From contig CAVYQI010000004.1 in the NCBI GenBank assembly GCA_963770635.1, positions 62,001-126,000 of the forward strand: a DNA stretch of 64,000 nucleotides, read 5' to 3'. The DNA is from DASZIT01 sp963770635. Its GTDB lineage: Bacteria; Actinomycetota; Acidimicrobiia; Acidimicrobiales; RAAP-2. The position numbers and the translations under genes are program-made. Positions 45,159 through 54,131 of the stretch are shown in pieces (position 1 is the stretch's first letter; each line of letters starts with the position of its first letter). The notes under the pieces were generated by a model that did no database searches, was not told where the DNA came from, and saw only the letters and a program-made list of their open reading frames with translations.

Positions 45159-45176
45159 CTGATACAAGTGTATCAG
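45159..45176. promoter_or_regulatory. Palindromic operator of the toxin-antitoxin operon
   Basis: CTGATACAAGTGTATCAG: perfect eight-base arms with a two-base centre, in the promoter region 25 bases upstream of the antitoxin. Its position and symmetry suit binding by the ParD-like repressor. The tail end of kgd lies 31 bases away on the same strand. Confidence 0.65.
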
Positions 45177-45207
45177 TCTGTTACAGGTTCTTGAACATCC
45201 CCCGGTT

Positions 45208-48200
45208 TCAGCCGATGGCCCGGACCAGCAGGTCCTCTTGCTCCAAGCGATGGAGGGCGGCGCTGCCGGAGGCCGGGCTGGCCGACTCGGCCCGGCTCAC
45301 ATGGCTCAACGAGTGGGAGTCGCGGAGGAGCCGGTGCAGGCGTTGGTGGACGAAGTTCCAAGCTCCCATGTTCTCGGGCTCTTCCTGGAGCCACACCACT
45401 TCGGTGGCATTCGGATACCGCTCCAGTATCCCGGTGATGCCGGCCCCCGGCCACGGGTAGAGCTGTTCGACCCGCACCACCGCGACGTCGTCCTTGCCGA
45501 GCTTGTCGCGGCGTCCGATGGCGTCGTAGGCGACCTTGCCGGCGCACAGCACCACCCGGGTGACCCCGGACGGGTCGAATCCCTCCCGGCCGTTGATCGA
45601 ATCGTCGAGGACCTCCGCGAACGAACCGGTGGTGAACGCCCCGATCGGCGACCGTGCCTGGCGCGACCGCAACAGAGATTTGGGGGTGAACACCACCAAC
45701 GGTCGGGGCACGGCCAGACGGACCTGAGCCCGGAGCAGGTGGAAGTACTGGGCGGCGGTGGTGGGCTCGGCCACCCGGATGTTGCCTCGGGCAGAGAGGG
45801 TCAGGAAGCGTTCGATCCGGGCCGAGGAGTGTTCGGGACCCTGGCCTTCGTAGCCGTGAGGCAAAAGGAGGACCAACCCGGAGTGCTGGCCCCACTTGTC
45901 CTCAGCCGCCACCAAGAAGTTGTCGACGATGATCTCCGCGCCGTTCCAGAAGTCACCGAATTGGGCCTCCCAAGCCACCAGGTCGGTCGGGGCGACGACC
46001 GAGTACCCGTACTCGAAGCCGACACAGGCGTATTCGGAAAGGAGGGAATCCCGGACCGTGAACCGACCGCCCTCCAGCTGGCCGAGCGGGACGTACTCGG
46101 CCCCGGTGACGTTGTCCACCAGCACCGAGTGGCGATGCGAGAAGGTCCCCCGACGGGTGTCCTGGCCGGTGAGGCGCACGTTGGTGCCCTCCAGCAGCAT
46201 CGACCCGAAGGCCATCGCCTCGCCCAGGGCCCAGTCCACCTCCCCGTCGGCCACCACTTTGTCCCGGGCCTCGAACTGGCGGGCGAGTTTGGGATGAACC
46301 ACGAAACCTTCCGGCACCGTGCTCATCGTGGCGGCCAGACGGCTGAGCACCGCGGAGTCGACACCGGTCGCCACCGGCGGGATCGAGAGGTCGGGCACCG
46401 AATAGACGGGCAGGACCGGGGTCACCCCGGCCGAGGACTCCGCCTCGGCCCGGGTCTCGTCCAGCGCCGCCTGCAGCCGGGCCGAGAAGTTGTCGAGGGC
46501 ATGCTCCGCCTCATCGAGGGTGATGTCGCCCCGGCGCACCAGTGACTCGGTGTAGAGCTTGCGGACCGAGCGCTTGGCCTCGATGAGCGCGTACATCAGC
46601 GGTTGGGTGTAACTCGGGTCGTCGCCCTCGTTGTGGCCATGGCGCCGGTAGCAGACCATGTCGATGACGACATCCTTGTGGAAGGCCTGGCGGAACCCGA
46701 AGGCCAGCCGGGCCGCCCGGACACACGCCTCGGGATCGTCCCCGTTCACATGGAAGATGGGGGCCTGGACCATCTTGGCCACGTCGGTCGGGTACACCGA
46801 GGTCCGGGCCGCCTCCGGGGCGGTGGTGAAACCGAGCTGGTTGTTGATGACGATATGAATGGTGCCGCCGGTGCGGTAACCGGAAAGGCCCGACAGGTTC
46901 AGGGTCTCGGCCACCACCCCCTGGCCGGCGAAGGCGGCGTCGCCGTGCAGCAGGATCGGCAGCACCGGGAACGGGGCGCCGGTCCCGTCCTCGAGTTCCG
47001 GCCCGGTTCCCTTCTCGCCACCGAGGGCGTCCTGCTTGGCCCGCACCATGCCGACCACCACCGGGTCCACGGCTTCGAGGTGGGAGGGATTGGAGGCCAT
47101 CGACACCGGGATGGTGCCGCCGTTGCGGGCGGTGAAGACCCCTGACGCCCCCTTGTGGTACTTCACGTCGCCGGATCCCTGCACCGACTCGGGGTCGAGG
47201 TTTCCCTCGAACTCCTCGAAGATCTCGCCGTAGGACTTGCCGACGATGTTGGCCAGTACGTTGAGCCGTCCCCGGTGGGACATGCCCATCACCGCTTCGT
47301 GGAGTTCCTCGGTCACCGCCAGGTCGAGGATGGTGTCGAGGAGGACGATGGCCGACTCGGCCCCTTCGAGACCGAAGCGCTTCTGCCCGACGTAGCGGGA
47401 GTGGAGGAACCGCTCGAAGACCTCGGCCGCCCCCAGCCGATCGAGGGTGTGGCGCTGGAGGTCGGCCGGGAGCTCGGTCGCCACCCCTTCGACGTGCTGT
47501 TGGATCCAGCGCTTCTGGGCCAGGTCCTGAATGTGCATGTACTCGATGCCCAGCGTCCGGCAGTAGGCGTTGCGCAGGGTGTGGAGGATCTCGTCGAGGG
47601 TGGCGGTGTCCTTTCCGGCCAGCCCGTCGGCCACGTACCGGCGGGGCAGGTCCCAGATGGTCAGGCCGTAGTGGAGCGGGTCCAACTCGGGGTGGAGATC
47701 GGGCGGCTCCGCGTCCAGCGGGTCGAGGTGGGCGATTAGGTGGCCGCGTACCCGGTACATGTTGATGAGGGTCTGCACGTGCACCTGCTTGAGGAGGCGC
47801 TGGTGGATCCCCTCGACGGTGTCCTCGGTGTCATTGGAGTCCTTCTCCCACCGGACCGGCTCATAGGGGATGTCCATCGCCTCGAAGACGTCACGGTAGA
47901 AGTCGTGTTGGCCCATCAGGCACTCGGAGATGTGGGCGAGGAACAGCCCCGACTCCGCCCCCTGGATGATGCGGTGGTCGTAGGTGGAGGTGAGGGTGAC
48001 GGTCCTTCCCACCCCCAGCTCGGCCAGGGTGTGGGGATCGGTGGCTTCGAAACCGGCCGGGACCCCGAGGGCCCCGACCCCGACGATGACCCCCTGGCCC
48101 GGCATCAGCCGGGGCACCGACTGGACGGTGCCGAGGGTGCCCGGGTTGGTCAGGGTCACGGTGGTGCCGGCGAAGTCGTCGGGGGCGATCTTGTTGGTGT

Positions 48201-48957
48201 GGATCTTGCGGACCAGGTCCTCGTAGGCGCCGACGAAGCTGCGGAAGTCCCGGGTGTCGGCATCGGTGATGCACGGCACCAGCAGGGTGCGCGAGCCGTC
48301 GGACTTCTCGACGTCCACCGCCAGCCCCAGACCCACGTGGGCGTGCCGGATGACTCCCGGGGTTTCCTTGCCATCGGCGTCGGCCACGAAACTCGAGTTC
48401 ATGGCCGGGACGGCCATCAGGCTCTTCACCACCGCGTAACCGATCAGGTGAGTGAAACTGACCTTGCCGCCGGTGGTCCGGAACAGCTGGTTGTTGATGA
48501 TGGTGCGGTTGACCTCCAGGAGCTTGGCCGGGATCACCCGCACGCTGGTGGCGGTGGGGACCTCCAGGGAGGCCTGCATGTTGGTGACGATGCGGCCCGC
48601 CGCCCCCCGCAGCGGGGTCGCCTTCTCGTCAGCAGGTAGGGCGCCGTTGGAGGCGGGCGGCCCGGCGGAGGGTGCCCCGGCTACCGGAGCGGTAGCCGGG
48701 GCCGGTGGCGAAGCAGTGGTAGTGGCGGTGGCAGCCGGGGCGGGAGCCGCGGCGGGAGCGCTCGGGGCCGGGGGCACCGCCGGGCGGTAGTCGGCGAAGA
48801 ACTCCCGCCACGACTCCGAGACCGAGGCGGGGTCGGCCCGGTAGCTGTCATACATGTCCTCGACCAGCCAGGTGTTCGGCCCGAACGCACCGGTCGGAGT
48901 CGCCGGTCGGGCCGGGTCGGCTTCCCCCGGTATTTCTGATCCATTGCCGTCAGTCAT
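45208..48957 (-). CDS. kgd: Multifunctional 2-oxoglutarate decarboxylase/dehydrogenase E1-E2 (Kgd)
   Basis: Single-chain actinobacterial enzyme of the TCA cycle that joins an E2-like succinyltransferase domain to a thiamine-diphosphate E1. 1249 residues, close to mycobacterial Kgd. Residues 20-60 (FGPNTWLVEDMYDSYRADP) form the E1-binding helix, and 60-110 is an Ala/Pro linker. The E2-type acyltransferase core follows with STYDHRIIQGAESG. The E1 part shows MGMSHRGRLNVLANI, GDAAFAGQGVVAETLN, ThDP motif NNQLGFTT and RRHGHNEGDDPSYTQP. The frame is intact. It would release succinyl-CoA or succinic semialdehyde depending on partners. Confidence 0.97.
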   Translation of the reverse strand: MTDGNGSEIPGEADPARPATPTGAFGPNTWLVEDMYDSYRADPASVSESWREFFADYRPAVPPAPSAPAAAPAPAATATTTASPPAPATAPVAGAPSAGPPASNGALPADEKATPLRGAAGRIVTNMQASLEVPTATSVRVIPAKLLEVNRTIINNQLFRTTGGKVSFTHLIGYAVVKSLMAVPAMNSSFVADADGKETPGVIRHAHVGLGLAVDVEKSDGSRTLLVPCITDADTRDFRSFVGAYEDLVRKIHTNKIAPDDFAGTTVTLTNPGTLGTVQSVPRLMPGQGVIVGVGALGVPAGFEATDPHTLAELGVGRTVTLTSTYDHRIIQGAESGLFLAHISECLMGQHDFYRDVFEAMDIPYEPVRWEKDSNDTEDTVEGIHQRLLKQVHVQTLINMYRVRGHLIAHLDPLDAEPPDLHPELDPLHYGLTIWDLPRRYVADGLAGKDTATLDEILHTLRNAYCRTLGIEYMHIQDLAQKRWIQQHVEGVATELPADLQRHTLDRLGAAEVFERFLHSRYVGQKRFGLEGAESAIVLLDTILDLAVTEELHEAVMGMSHRGRLNVLANIVGKSYGEIFEEFEGNLDPESVQGSGDVKYHKGASGVFTARNGGTIPVSMASNPSHLEAVDPVVVGMVRAKQDALGGEKGTGPELEDGTGAPFPVLPILLHGDAAFAGQGVVAETLNLSGLSGYRTGGTIHIVINNQLGFTTAPEAARTSVYPTDVAKMVQAPIFHVNGDDPEACVRAARLAFGFRQAFHKDVVIDMVCYRRHGHNEGDDPSYTQPLMYALIEAKRSVRKLYTESLVRRGDITLDEAEHALDNFSARLQAALDETRAEAESSAGVTPVLPVYSVPDLSIPPVATGVDSAVLSRLAATMSTVPEGFVVHPKLARQFEARDKVVADGEVDWALGEAMAFGSMLLEGTNVRLTGQDTRRGTFSHRHSVLVDNVTGAEYVPLGQLEGGRFTVRDSLLSEYACVGFEYGYSVVAPTDLVAWEAQFGDFWNGAEIIVDNFLVAAEDKWGQHSGLVLLLPHGYEGQGPEHSSARIERFLTLSARGNIRVAEPTTAAQYFHLLRAQVRLAVPRPLVVFTPKSLLRSRQARSPIGAFTTGSFAEVLDDSINGREGFDPSGVTRVVLCAGKVAYDAIGRRDKLGKDDVAVVRVEQLYPWPGAGITGILERYPNATEVVWLQEEPENMGAWNFVHQRLHRLLRDSHSLSHVSRAESASPASGSAALHRLEQEDLLVRAIG

Positions 48958-49033
48958 TTCCTACAGAGCCTAATGGCGCAGATGCTGACGGCGGGCGTGG
49001 AAAGCGCGCAAAAATGGGGGCAATTGGGTCGGT

Positions 49034-49039
49034 TAGCGT
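49034..49039 (+). promoter_or_regulatory. Probable -10 box for a leaderless queC transcript
   Basis: TAGCGT lies seven bases before the GTG at 49047. No ribosome site separates them, so the message may be leaderless. Confidence 0.35.
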
Positions 49040-49046
49040 CGAGGGC

Positions 49047-49730
49047 GTGGCAGTCATCCAAACTCCCGGACACCTGGTGGTGCTGTCGGGTGGGCTCGAC
49101 TCGACGGTGTGCATGGCGCTGGCCGGGGACGAATCGGGCGTGCCGCCCTTGGCCCTCACCTTCGACTACGGGCAGCGGCATCGAAACGAGCTGGACCATG
49201 CCGCCGGTGTCGCCGGTCACTTCCGGGCTGAACACCTGGTGGTCTCCCTCGACACCTCCGCCTGGGGAGGCTCGGCCCTGACCGACCTCTCGAAGCCGAT
49301 CCCCAGGGGTGGGACCGAAGAAGGCATCCCGGCCACCTACGTGCCGGCTCGGAACTCGATCTTCCTGTCGGTGGCCCTCGGAGTGGCCGAGGCCCGCGGG
49401 CTCGACGCAGTCTGGATCGGGGTGAACGCCATCGACTACTCGGGCTACCCCGACTGCCGGCCGGAGTTCATCGACGCGTTCCGCCAGGTGGCGGCCACCG
49501 GTCAGAAACGCGGCGTCGAAGGCGACCCGATCGAGATCCGTACCCCGCTCATCGAGTTGACCAAGGCGGACATCGTGCGGCTGGGCATGGACCACCATGC
49601 ACCCCTCCACCTCACCTGGTCGTGTTACCAGGGAGAGGATCGGCCCTGCGGCGCGTGCGACGCCTGCCTGCTGCGGGCCCGCGGCTTCGCCGAAGCCGGC
49701 ATCGCCGACCCGGCGCTCGTTTCTCCGTGA
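49047..49730 (+). CDS. queC: 7-cyano-7-deazaguanine synthase QueC
   Basis: ATP-dependent conversion of 7-carboxy-7-deazaguanine to preQ0, the precursor of queuosine or of 7-deazaguanine DNA and natural products. The PP-loop VLSGGLDSTVCMAL is at residues 12-25, FDYGQRHRNELDHA and VPARNSIFLSVA follow, and a C-terminal zinc site is made by Cys residues in SCYQGEDRPCGACDAC. 227 residues from GTG at 49047. The next gene, queE, starts within its stop codon. Confidence 0.94.
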   Translation: MAVIQTPGHLVVLSGGLDSTVCMALAGDESGVPPLALTFDYGQRHRNELDHAAGVAGHFRAEHLVVSLDTSAWGGSALTDLSKPIPRGGTEEGIPATYVPARNSIFLSVALGVAEARGLDAVWIGVNAIDYSGYPDCRPEFIDAFRQVAATGQKRGVEGDPIEIRTPLIELTKADIVRLGMDHHAPLHLTWSCYQGEDRPCGACDACLLRARGFAEAGIADPALVSP

Positions 49731-50518
49731 TGCCCACCGAGTCGGCATCGGACCTGCTGGTCTCCGAGGTGTTCTCCGCCATTCAGGGCGAAGGGGCACT
49801 GGTCGGCACCCGGCAGGTATTCCTGCGGATGACCGGGTGCAACATCCGCTGCTCCTATTGCGACCAGCCCGAGGCGTTGGAGCGGCGCCCGGGTCCGTGC
49901 CGGATCGAGCAGACCCCCGGGCGGAGGGACTGGGATGTGCTCGAGAGCCCACTGGCCGCCGAGTCGGTCGTCGGGGCGGTGGATCAACTGTGGCGAGCGA
50001 TGCCTCATCATTCGGTCAGCGTGACCGGCGGCGAACCGTTGATGCAGTCCAAACGACTGACCGGTGTGTTCCGGCATTTGAGCGGGCTCGGCATGCCCCT
50101 GATGGCCGAGACCAACGGGACCCTGGTGCACGCCCTGGAGGAGCTCATCGGCTGGCTGACCTACATCAGCATGGACCTCAAGCTCCCCAGCGTGGACGGC
50201 GAGAAGGTGGACCCGGCGGTGCAGCGGCGCTTTCTGGAGGTGGCCCTGGGTGCCGGGGTCGACACCTGGGTGAAGATCGTGATCGGACCTGACACCGACC
50301 GTGGCGAGCTGGCCGACGCGGTGACGACGGTGGCCGAGGTGACGGCCCTCGCCCCCGGCGGGCTGCCGGTGATCTACCTCCAACCGGTGACCCCGTTCGC
50401 GACGGTGACCCGCAGCCCTTCTCCTGACGAGGTGCTCGACCTCCAGGAGCTCGCCCTCCGTATCTATCCCGAGGTTCGGGTCGTCCCCCAGACCCACAAG
50501 GCGATCGGTCAACTCTGA
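49730..50518 (+). CDS. queE: 7-carboxy-7-deazaguanine synthase QueE
   Basis: Radical SAM enzyme forming the deazapurine ring, the step before QueC. 262 residues. The FeS motif is CNIRCSYC (CX3CX2C), preceded by FSAIQGEGALVGTRQVFLRM; VSVTGGEPLMQ supplies the GGEP SAM-binding motif and AETNGTLV follows. The stop of queC and the start of queE overlap as TGATG. The product of a queD homologue is needed as substrate but is not in the window. Confidence 0.92.
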   Translation: MPTESASDLLVSEVFSAIQGEGALVGTRQVFLRMTGCNIRCSYCDQPEALERRPGPCRIEQTPGRRDWDVLESPLAAESVVGAVDQLWRAMPHHSVSVTGGEPLMQSKRLTGVFRHLSGLGMPLMAETNGTLVHALEELIGWLTYISMDLKLPSVDGEKVDPAVQRRFLEVALGAGVDTWVKIVIGPDTDRGELADAVTTVAEVTALAPGGLPVIYLQPVTPFATVTRSPSPDEVLDLQELALRIYPEVRVVPQTHKAIGQL

Positions 50519-50538
50519 AACGCTCACTGGACGCGACG

Positions 50539-50569
50539 ATGCCGGCCCAGGGAACCCCCGGACCGGCAT
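50539..50569. terminator. Hairpin between queE and the HU gene
   Basis: ATGCCGG and CCGGCAT pair perfectly, with further G-C pairing towards the loop, in the space between two convergent genes. No T-run is present. Candidate shared terminator. Confidence 0.5.
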
Positions 50570-50591
50570 GCGCTGGCAACGAGCGGGTTCG

Positions 50592-50900
50592 TTACTTGTT
50601 GAGCTTCGGAGCCGGCTCCTTGCCATTGACGATCTTCTTGAACGAGGCGCCGGCGCTGACCTTCGGGTTCTTGGATGCGGCGATCTTGATGGCCTCACCC
50701 GTCTGCGGGTTACGACCGGTGCGGGCGGCCCGCTCGCCGCGATCGAACGTCAGGAATCCGGTCATGACGATCTTCTCGCCCTTGGCCACGTTGGCCACCA
50801 CGACATCCTCGAAACCCGCCAACACGGCAGCAACGTCCTTGACGGTCGAATCGGTGTGGGCTGCAACTGCCGCGATCAGGTCTGTTTTGGTAATGGGCAC
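50592..50900 (-). CDS. hup: HU-type DNA-binding protein
   Basis: Small histone-like nucleoid protein of 102 residues: ITKTDLIAAVAAHTDSTVKD, then MTGFLTFDRGERAARTGRNP with the TGRNPQTGE DNA-clasp signature, and KVSAGASFKKIVNGK at the end. No lysine-rich tail like that of mycobacterial HU is present. The GTG at 50900 follows AAGGAGAG. The open frame continues upstream without similarity. Confidence 0.93.
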   Translation of the reverse strand: MPITKTDLIAAVAAHTDSTVKDVAAVLAGFEDVVVANVAKGEKIVMTGFLTFDRGERAARTGRNPQTGEAIKIAASKNPKVSAGASFKKIVNGKEPAPKLNK

Positions 50901-51103
50901 TATCTCTCCTTCGGTGTACGGAAGCCACCACAATGCACGAAATACAGGCCCGAGTCGCGCATTTGGGGCCGGAATCTCCCGATATTTCCTCGAACTCCTC
51001 CGAAGACATCCGCTGTGAACTGCGATTATGCCGGCGACCAAATCGATGAAATGAATCGCCGGTTCGCAGAATCTGGTGGGCATCTGAGAGGCTGGCGAGC
51101 GAT

Positions 51104-51914
51104 ATGAGGCACGTCAGCGGACTGGCCGTGCACGAACATGGGCCATCAGAGAGTCGCATCGGAGACCCGGTGGTGGTGCTCGTCCACGGGACTCTCGACC
51201 GGTCGACCAGCTTCGCCCGGGTGGTGCGCCGGCTCAGGGATCTCCACACGGTCGTCTACGACCGGCGGGGGTATCACCGATCCCGTGACGCGAGACCACT
51301 GCCGACGTCGATCGAAGGACAGATCGATGACCTGCTCAGCGTCATCGACGGACGGCCGGCGGTGGTGGTCGGACACAGCTATGGCGGAACCATCGCGATC
51401 GGGGCGGCACTTCGTCGTGACCCTTCCAACACCATCGTCTCGCTGGCCGCCTACGAACCCCCCCTCCCCTGGCTTTCCATTTGGGTACGAGACGGGACGC
51501 CGCGCCGGGAGAGGCTCCGTGAAGATCCGGACTTCGAGGCCGAACGGTTCTTTCGACCGCGTCGTCGGGGACGGCGCCTGGGACCGGCTCTCGGAGACGG
51601 GCCGGGCCGAGCGGCGGGCTGACGGGCCGGCGCTGGTCGCCGAGCTGAACGCCATCAGGGTGGCCGAAGCGCCCTTCGACGTGACGACCATGTCGATCCC
51701 GGCCCTCTTCGGCCGGGGCGGACGGTCACTCCCCCACCACCGGGAGGGGGTGGCGTGGCTGGTCGAGCACACCCCGGATGCTGAACTCTTCGAGATCCCC
51801 GGGGCGACCCATGGGGCCCACCTCTCCCGCCCCGATCGGTTTGCCGACTTCGTGCGCCGAGCCGTCGAGCGGGCAGGTGAGGTGGCGATGGCTACGGAGC
51901 CGAGGATGCCCTGA
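51104..51914 (+). CDS. Alpha/beta hydrolase, one frameshift
   Basis: Soluble hydrolase with HGTLDRSTSFARV (oxyanion region), the nucleophile VVVGHSYGGTIAIG, and, in another frame, IPALFGRGG, then FEIPGATHGAHLSRPD with the catalytic His. The first frame breaks after DPDFEAERFF, and the second takes over with DRVVGDGAWDRL. Removing one T from the TTT run near 51552 joins them into 269 residues. The last 23 bases overlap the end of the opposing PilX-like gene. Substrate unknown. Confidence 0.82.
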
Positions 51915-53463
51915 TGGTCCCTCTGACAGTGGTGATCGAAGTCGAAGCACACGACCCGGCCGCGCCGCTGTAAAACGAGATCGAAACCTGGCCGGCCTGG
52001 GTGGTGTCCCCGGCCGGATAGGTGGCGACGGGACCGATCGACGACGTGCAGCCCGAGGCCGCGTAGGAGGTGCCGGCGCCCCCGCCGGCCCCGGAGCCCA
52101 AAATGCCAAGGATCCCACCTGTAGTACCGCCCCCGCCTCCGCCGACGCCCGAAGACTGGAACCCGCCCCCGCCGCCCCCGCCGCCGCCGGTGGCGACACC
52201 GGCCAGGACCGGAGGCGTGTATCCGTTCTGGCCACAGGCGTCGCCCGCGGCCCCCGACGCGCAGGTGGTGGCACCGCCAGAGGTCCAGAGCCCGCCCTTC
52301 CCGCCCGGTGAGCCCCCGAGCAGGAAGAGGATTCCGGGGGTGTTGGCGCCGGCCGCGGGAGGATTGCCGCCCGCCCCTCCCCCACCCGGCGGGTCGAGAC
52401 CAAGCAGGCTGAGCAGGTTGCCGGCGCCGCCGCCGCCACCACCGCCGGCAGTGACGAGCATGCTGGCCGCGGTGGAGTCGTACACGGCGGTGGCGCCGCC
52501 GCCGCCACCGCCACCGCTACTGAGCGCGCCGGTATAGAGAGGCGGTGCACCGACGCCGGGTAGTGCTCCGTTCCCCCCGCCCAGATCCGGTGGGGCGTTC
52601 GGATGCGGTAGCGAGCACGAGCCGGTATCGCCCAAGCCGCCTGCCCCTCCCGCTCCCGGGAAGATGTTGATCAGACCGAGGAGCGATAGCAGACCCGGGT
52701 TTCCGGGCACGCCAGGCTGTCCGGGGATCAGATACAGCGTGTGACCGGCGACCACTGGCACCGTGGCGCTCACCAGTGCTCCGACACCCCCCGAGGCGTC
52801 CGTGCCTCCGCCCGCGCCGCCAGCCCCGTAGGCAACGATCTTGGCACTCACCGCTCCGGTGGGAACCTTGATGCACGATGCGGCCGTCACCGGCGTCAGG
52901 CACCCCACGCTGCAAACGGTCAGCGCCGCCTCCTCGGTCGATGACGCATGCAGGCCGGTCTGGGTGCCGGCCTGACCGATCGAGTAGATGGTCACCAGGG
53001 CCGGGTTGGCAGCGTTGGGAGAGTTGACCACGTAGCGGTAGGAGGGAGTCCCGTTTGCGACTCCGTGCATCGTCAACCCATCCGTGTACCACTGGCCCAC
53101 CAAGGTGGGGGAATTGACGAAGGCAGGGTTAGTCGACGTGGGCGCCGGCTGCGACGTCGATGAGACTGCCGGGCACGTCCATTGCGTCATGCCATTGCTG
53201 CAGTATTCCGTGTACGTCGAGGCAGCCTGGACGCGGTTGATGTAGTCACTGATGCCGGCGACAGCCGCCTGCCTGGCCTGGACCACCAAGGCGGCCTCCT
53301 CCGACGTGGGTGCCTGGCCAACGGCCATGACATTGATCGCAACCGGCACTGCCACAAGTACGGCGATGAGTGCGACAACCAAAAGCATGGCCTGACCCTG
53401 GTCGGCGGCAAACTTTCTCAAACTCCTCTGGCTAGGCGGGTCGCGCCGGGTGGCCGCGATCAC
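51892..53463 (-). CDS. PilX-like minor pilin with glycine-rich extracellular domain
   Basis: Third gene of pilin operon B, 523 residues. The N-terminus has the PilX-type segment GQAMLLVVALIAVLVAVPVA (from residue 23), then a pilin domain with Cys pairs to about residue 200. The remaining 300 residues form a Gly-rich domain: VPTGAVSAKIVAYGAGGAGG, several runs of Gly, and a closing SISFYSGAAGSC strand. This resembles secreted Gly-rich domains that fold as polyglycine helices or beta sandwiches. The GTG start overlaps the PilW-like stop as GTGA. The frame is intact, unlike that of its counterpart in operon A. Confidence 0.82.
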   Translation of the reverse strand: MIAATRRDPPSQRSLRKFAADQGQAMLLVVALIAVLVAVPVAINVMAVGQAPTSEEAALVVQARQAAVAGISDYINRVQAASTYTEYCSNGMTQWTCPAVSSTSQPAPTSTNPAFVNSPTLVGQWYTDGLTMHGVANGTPSYRYVVNSPNAANPALVTIYSIGQAGTQTGLHASSTEEAALTVCSVGCLTPVTAASCIKVPTGAVSAKIVAYGAGGAGGGTDASGGVGALVSATVPVVAGHTLYLIPGQPGVPGNPGLLSLLGLINIFPGAGGAGGLGDTGSCSLPHPNAPPDLGGGNGALPGVGAPPLYTGALSSGGGGGGGATAVYDSTAASMLVTAGGGGGGGAGNLLSLLGLDPPGGGGAGGNPPAAGANTPGILFLLGGSPGGKGGLWTSGGATTCASGAAGDACGQNGYTPPVLAGVATGGGGGGGGGFQSSGVGGGGGGTTGGILGILGSGAGGGAGTSYAASGCTSSIGPVATYPAGDTTQAGQVSISFYSGAAGSCASTSITTVRGTIRASSAP

Positions 53464-54131
53464 AGCAATCCCCCCAGGGAGTTCGACAGTGAGACCTGGC
53501 GAACGAGGGTGGTGGTGGAGGACGGGATGGTGGTCCCGTTGGACGTCGGACTGGCGATGGTCAGGGTGATGGTCACCGACGAAACGGTGGACAGAACGGC
53601 AGGGGTGGGCGAGAACCCGAACGAGCTATTTGTGGTGTTGGCACAGGAGACGCAGACGTTGGCGATCTGCGCGACGGGCTGGGTCACCCCTTGCTGGGCA
53701 ATTTGAAGGGCGCAGACCCCATTCGAAGTACACGTCGAGCTGGGGAAATGGATCTCGTAGCTATAGGCGGTGCTGGAGCCGGAGCGGACCGAACACAGCC
53801 AGACATCAGCGGCCGAACTCGATTGCGGCGAAGCCGAGCACTGGTTTGCATAGAGCGGCGCAGTATTGGGTGGAACCCCGACCGGAGTCGTGACCGTCTG
53901 GTTGGGAACCGCGCCGGAGAAGAACCCCTGGAGCGTGTCCATGCCATTTTGGGCCGGCCCGGTGAGAGATCCATTCCGTTGAGAGGTGTAGGTGACCTTC
54001 ACCACGGTGGTGGTCACCACAAAGCCGATGGCGATGACCACGACCAAGAGCGACATCGCGACCATCAACTCGACCAGGGACATGCCGGCGTCGTCTCGGC
54101 TGGATCGACGGGGGGAGTTCGCCTGGATCAC
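53460..54131 (-). CDS. PilW-like minor pilin
   Basis: Second gene of pilin operon B. Class III prepilin signal DDAG-MSLVELMVAMSLLVVV with the usual Glu at +5. A beta-rich domain follows, with Cys pairs (QCSASPQSSSAADVWLC, TCTSNGVC, CVSC) and a Thr/Ser-rich C-terminus. The GTG at 54131 overlaps the preceding stop (GTGA) and gives 223 residues; the frame is open further upstream, but only inside the PilV-like gene. Confidence 0.85.
   Translation of the reverse strand: MIQANSPRRSSRDDAGMSLVELMVAMSLLVVVIAIGFVVTTTVVKVTYTSQRNGSLTGPAQNGMDTLQGFFSGAVPNQTVTTPVGVPPNTAPLYANQCSASPQSSSAADVWLCSVRSGSSTAYSYEIHFPSSTCTSNGVCALQIAQQGVTQPVAQIANVCVSCANTTNSSFGFSPTPAVLSTVSSVTITLTIASPTSNGTTIPSSTTTLVRQVSLSNSLGGLL

Noticed and set aside
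52070..52537. Pro-rich frame opposite the Gly-rich pilin domain
   Set aside because: Complement of GGC/GGN codons reads as Pro; an artefact of low complexity.
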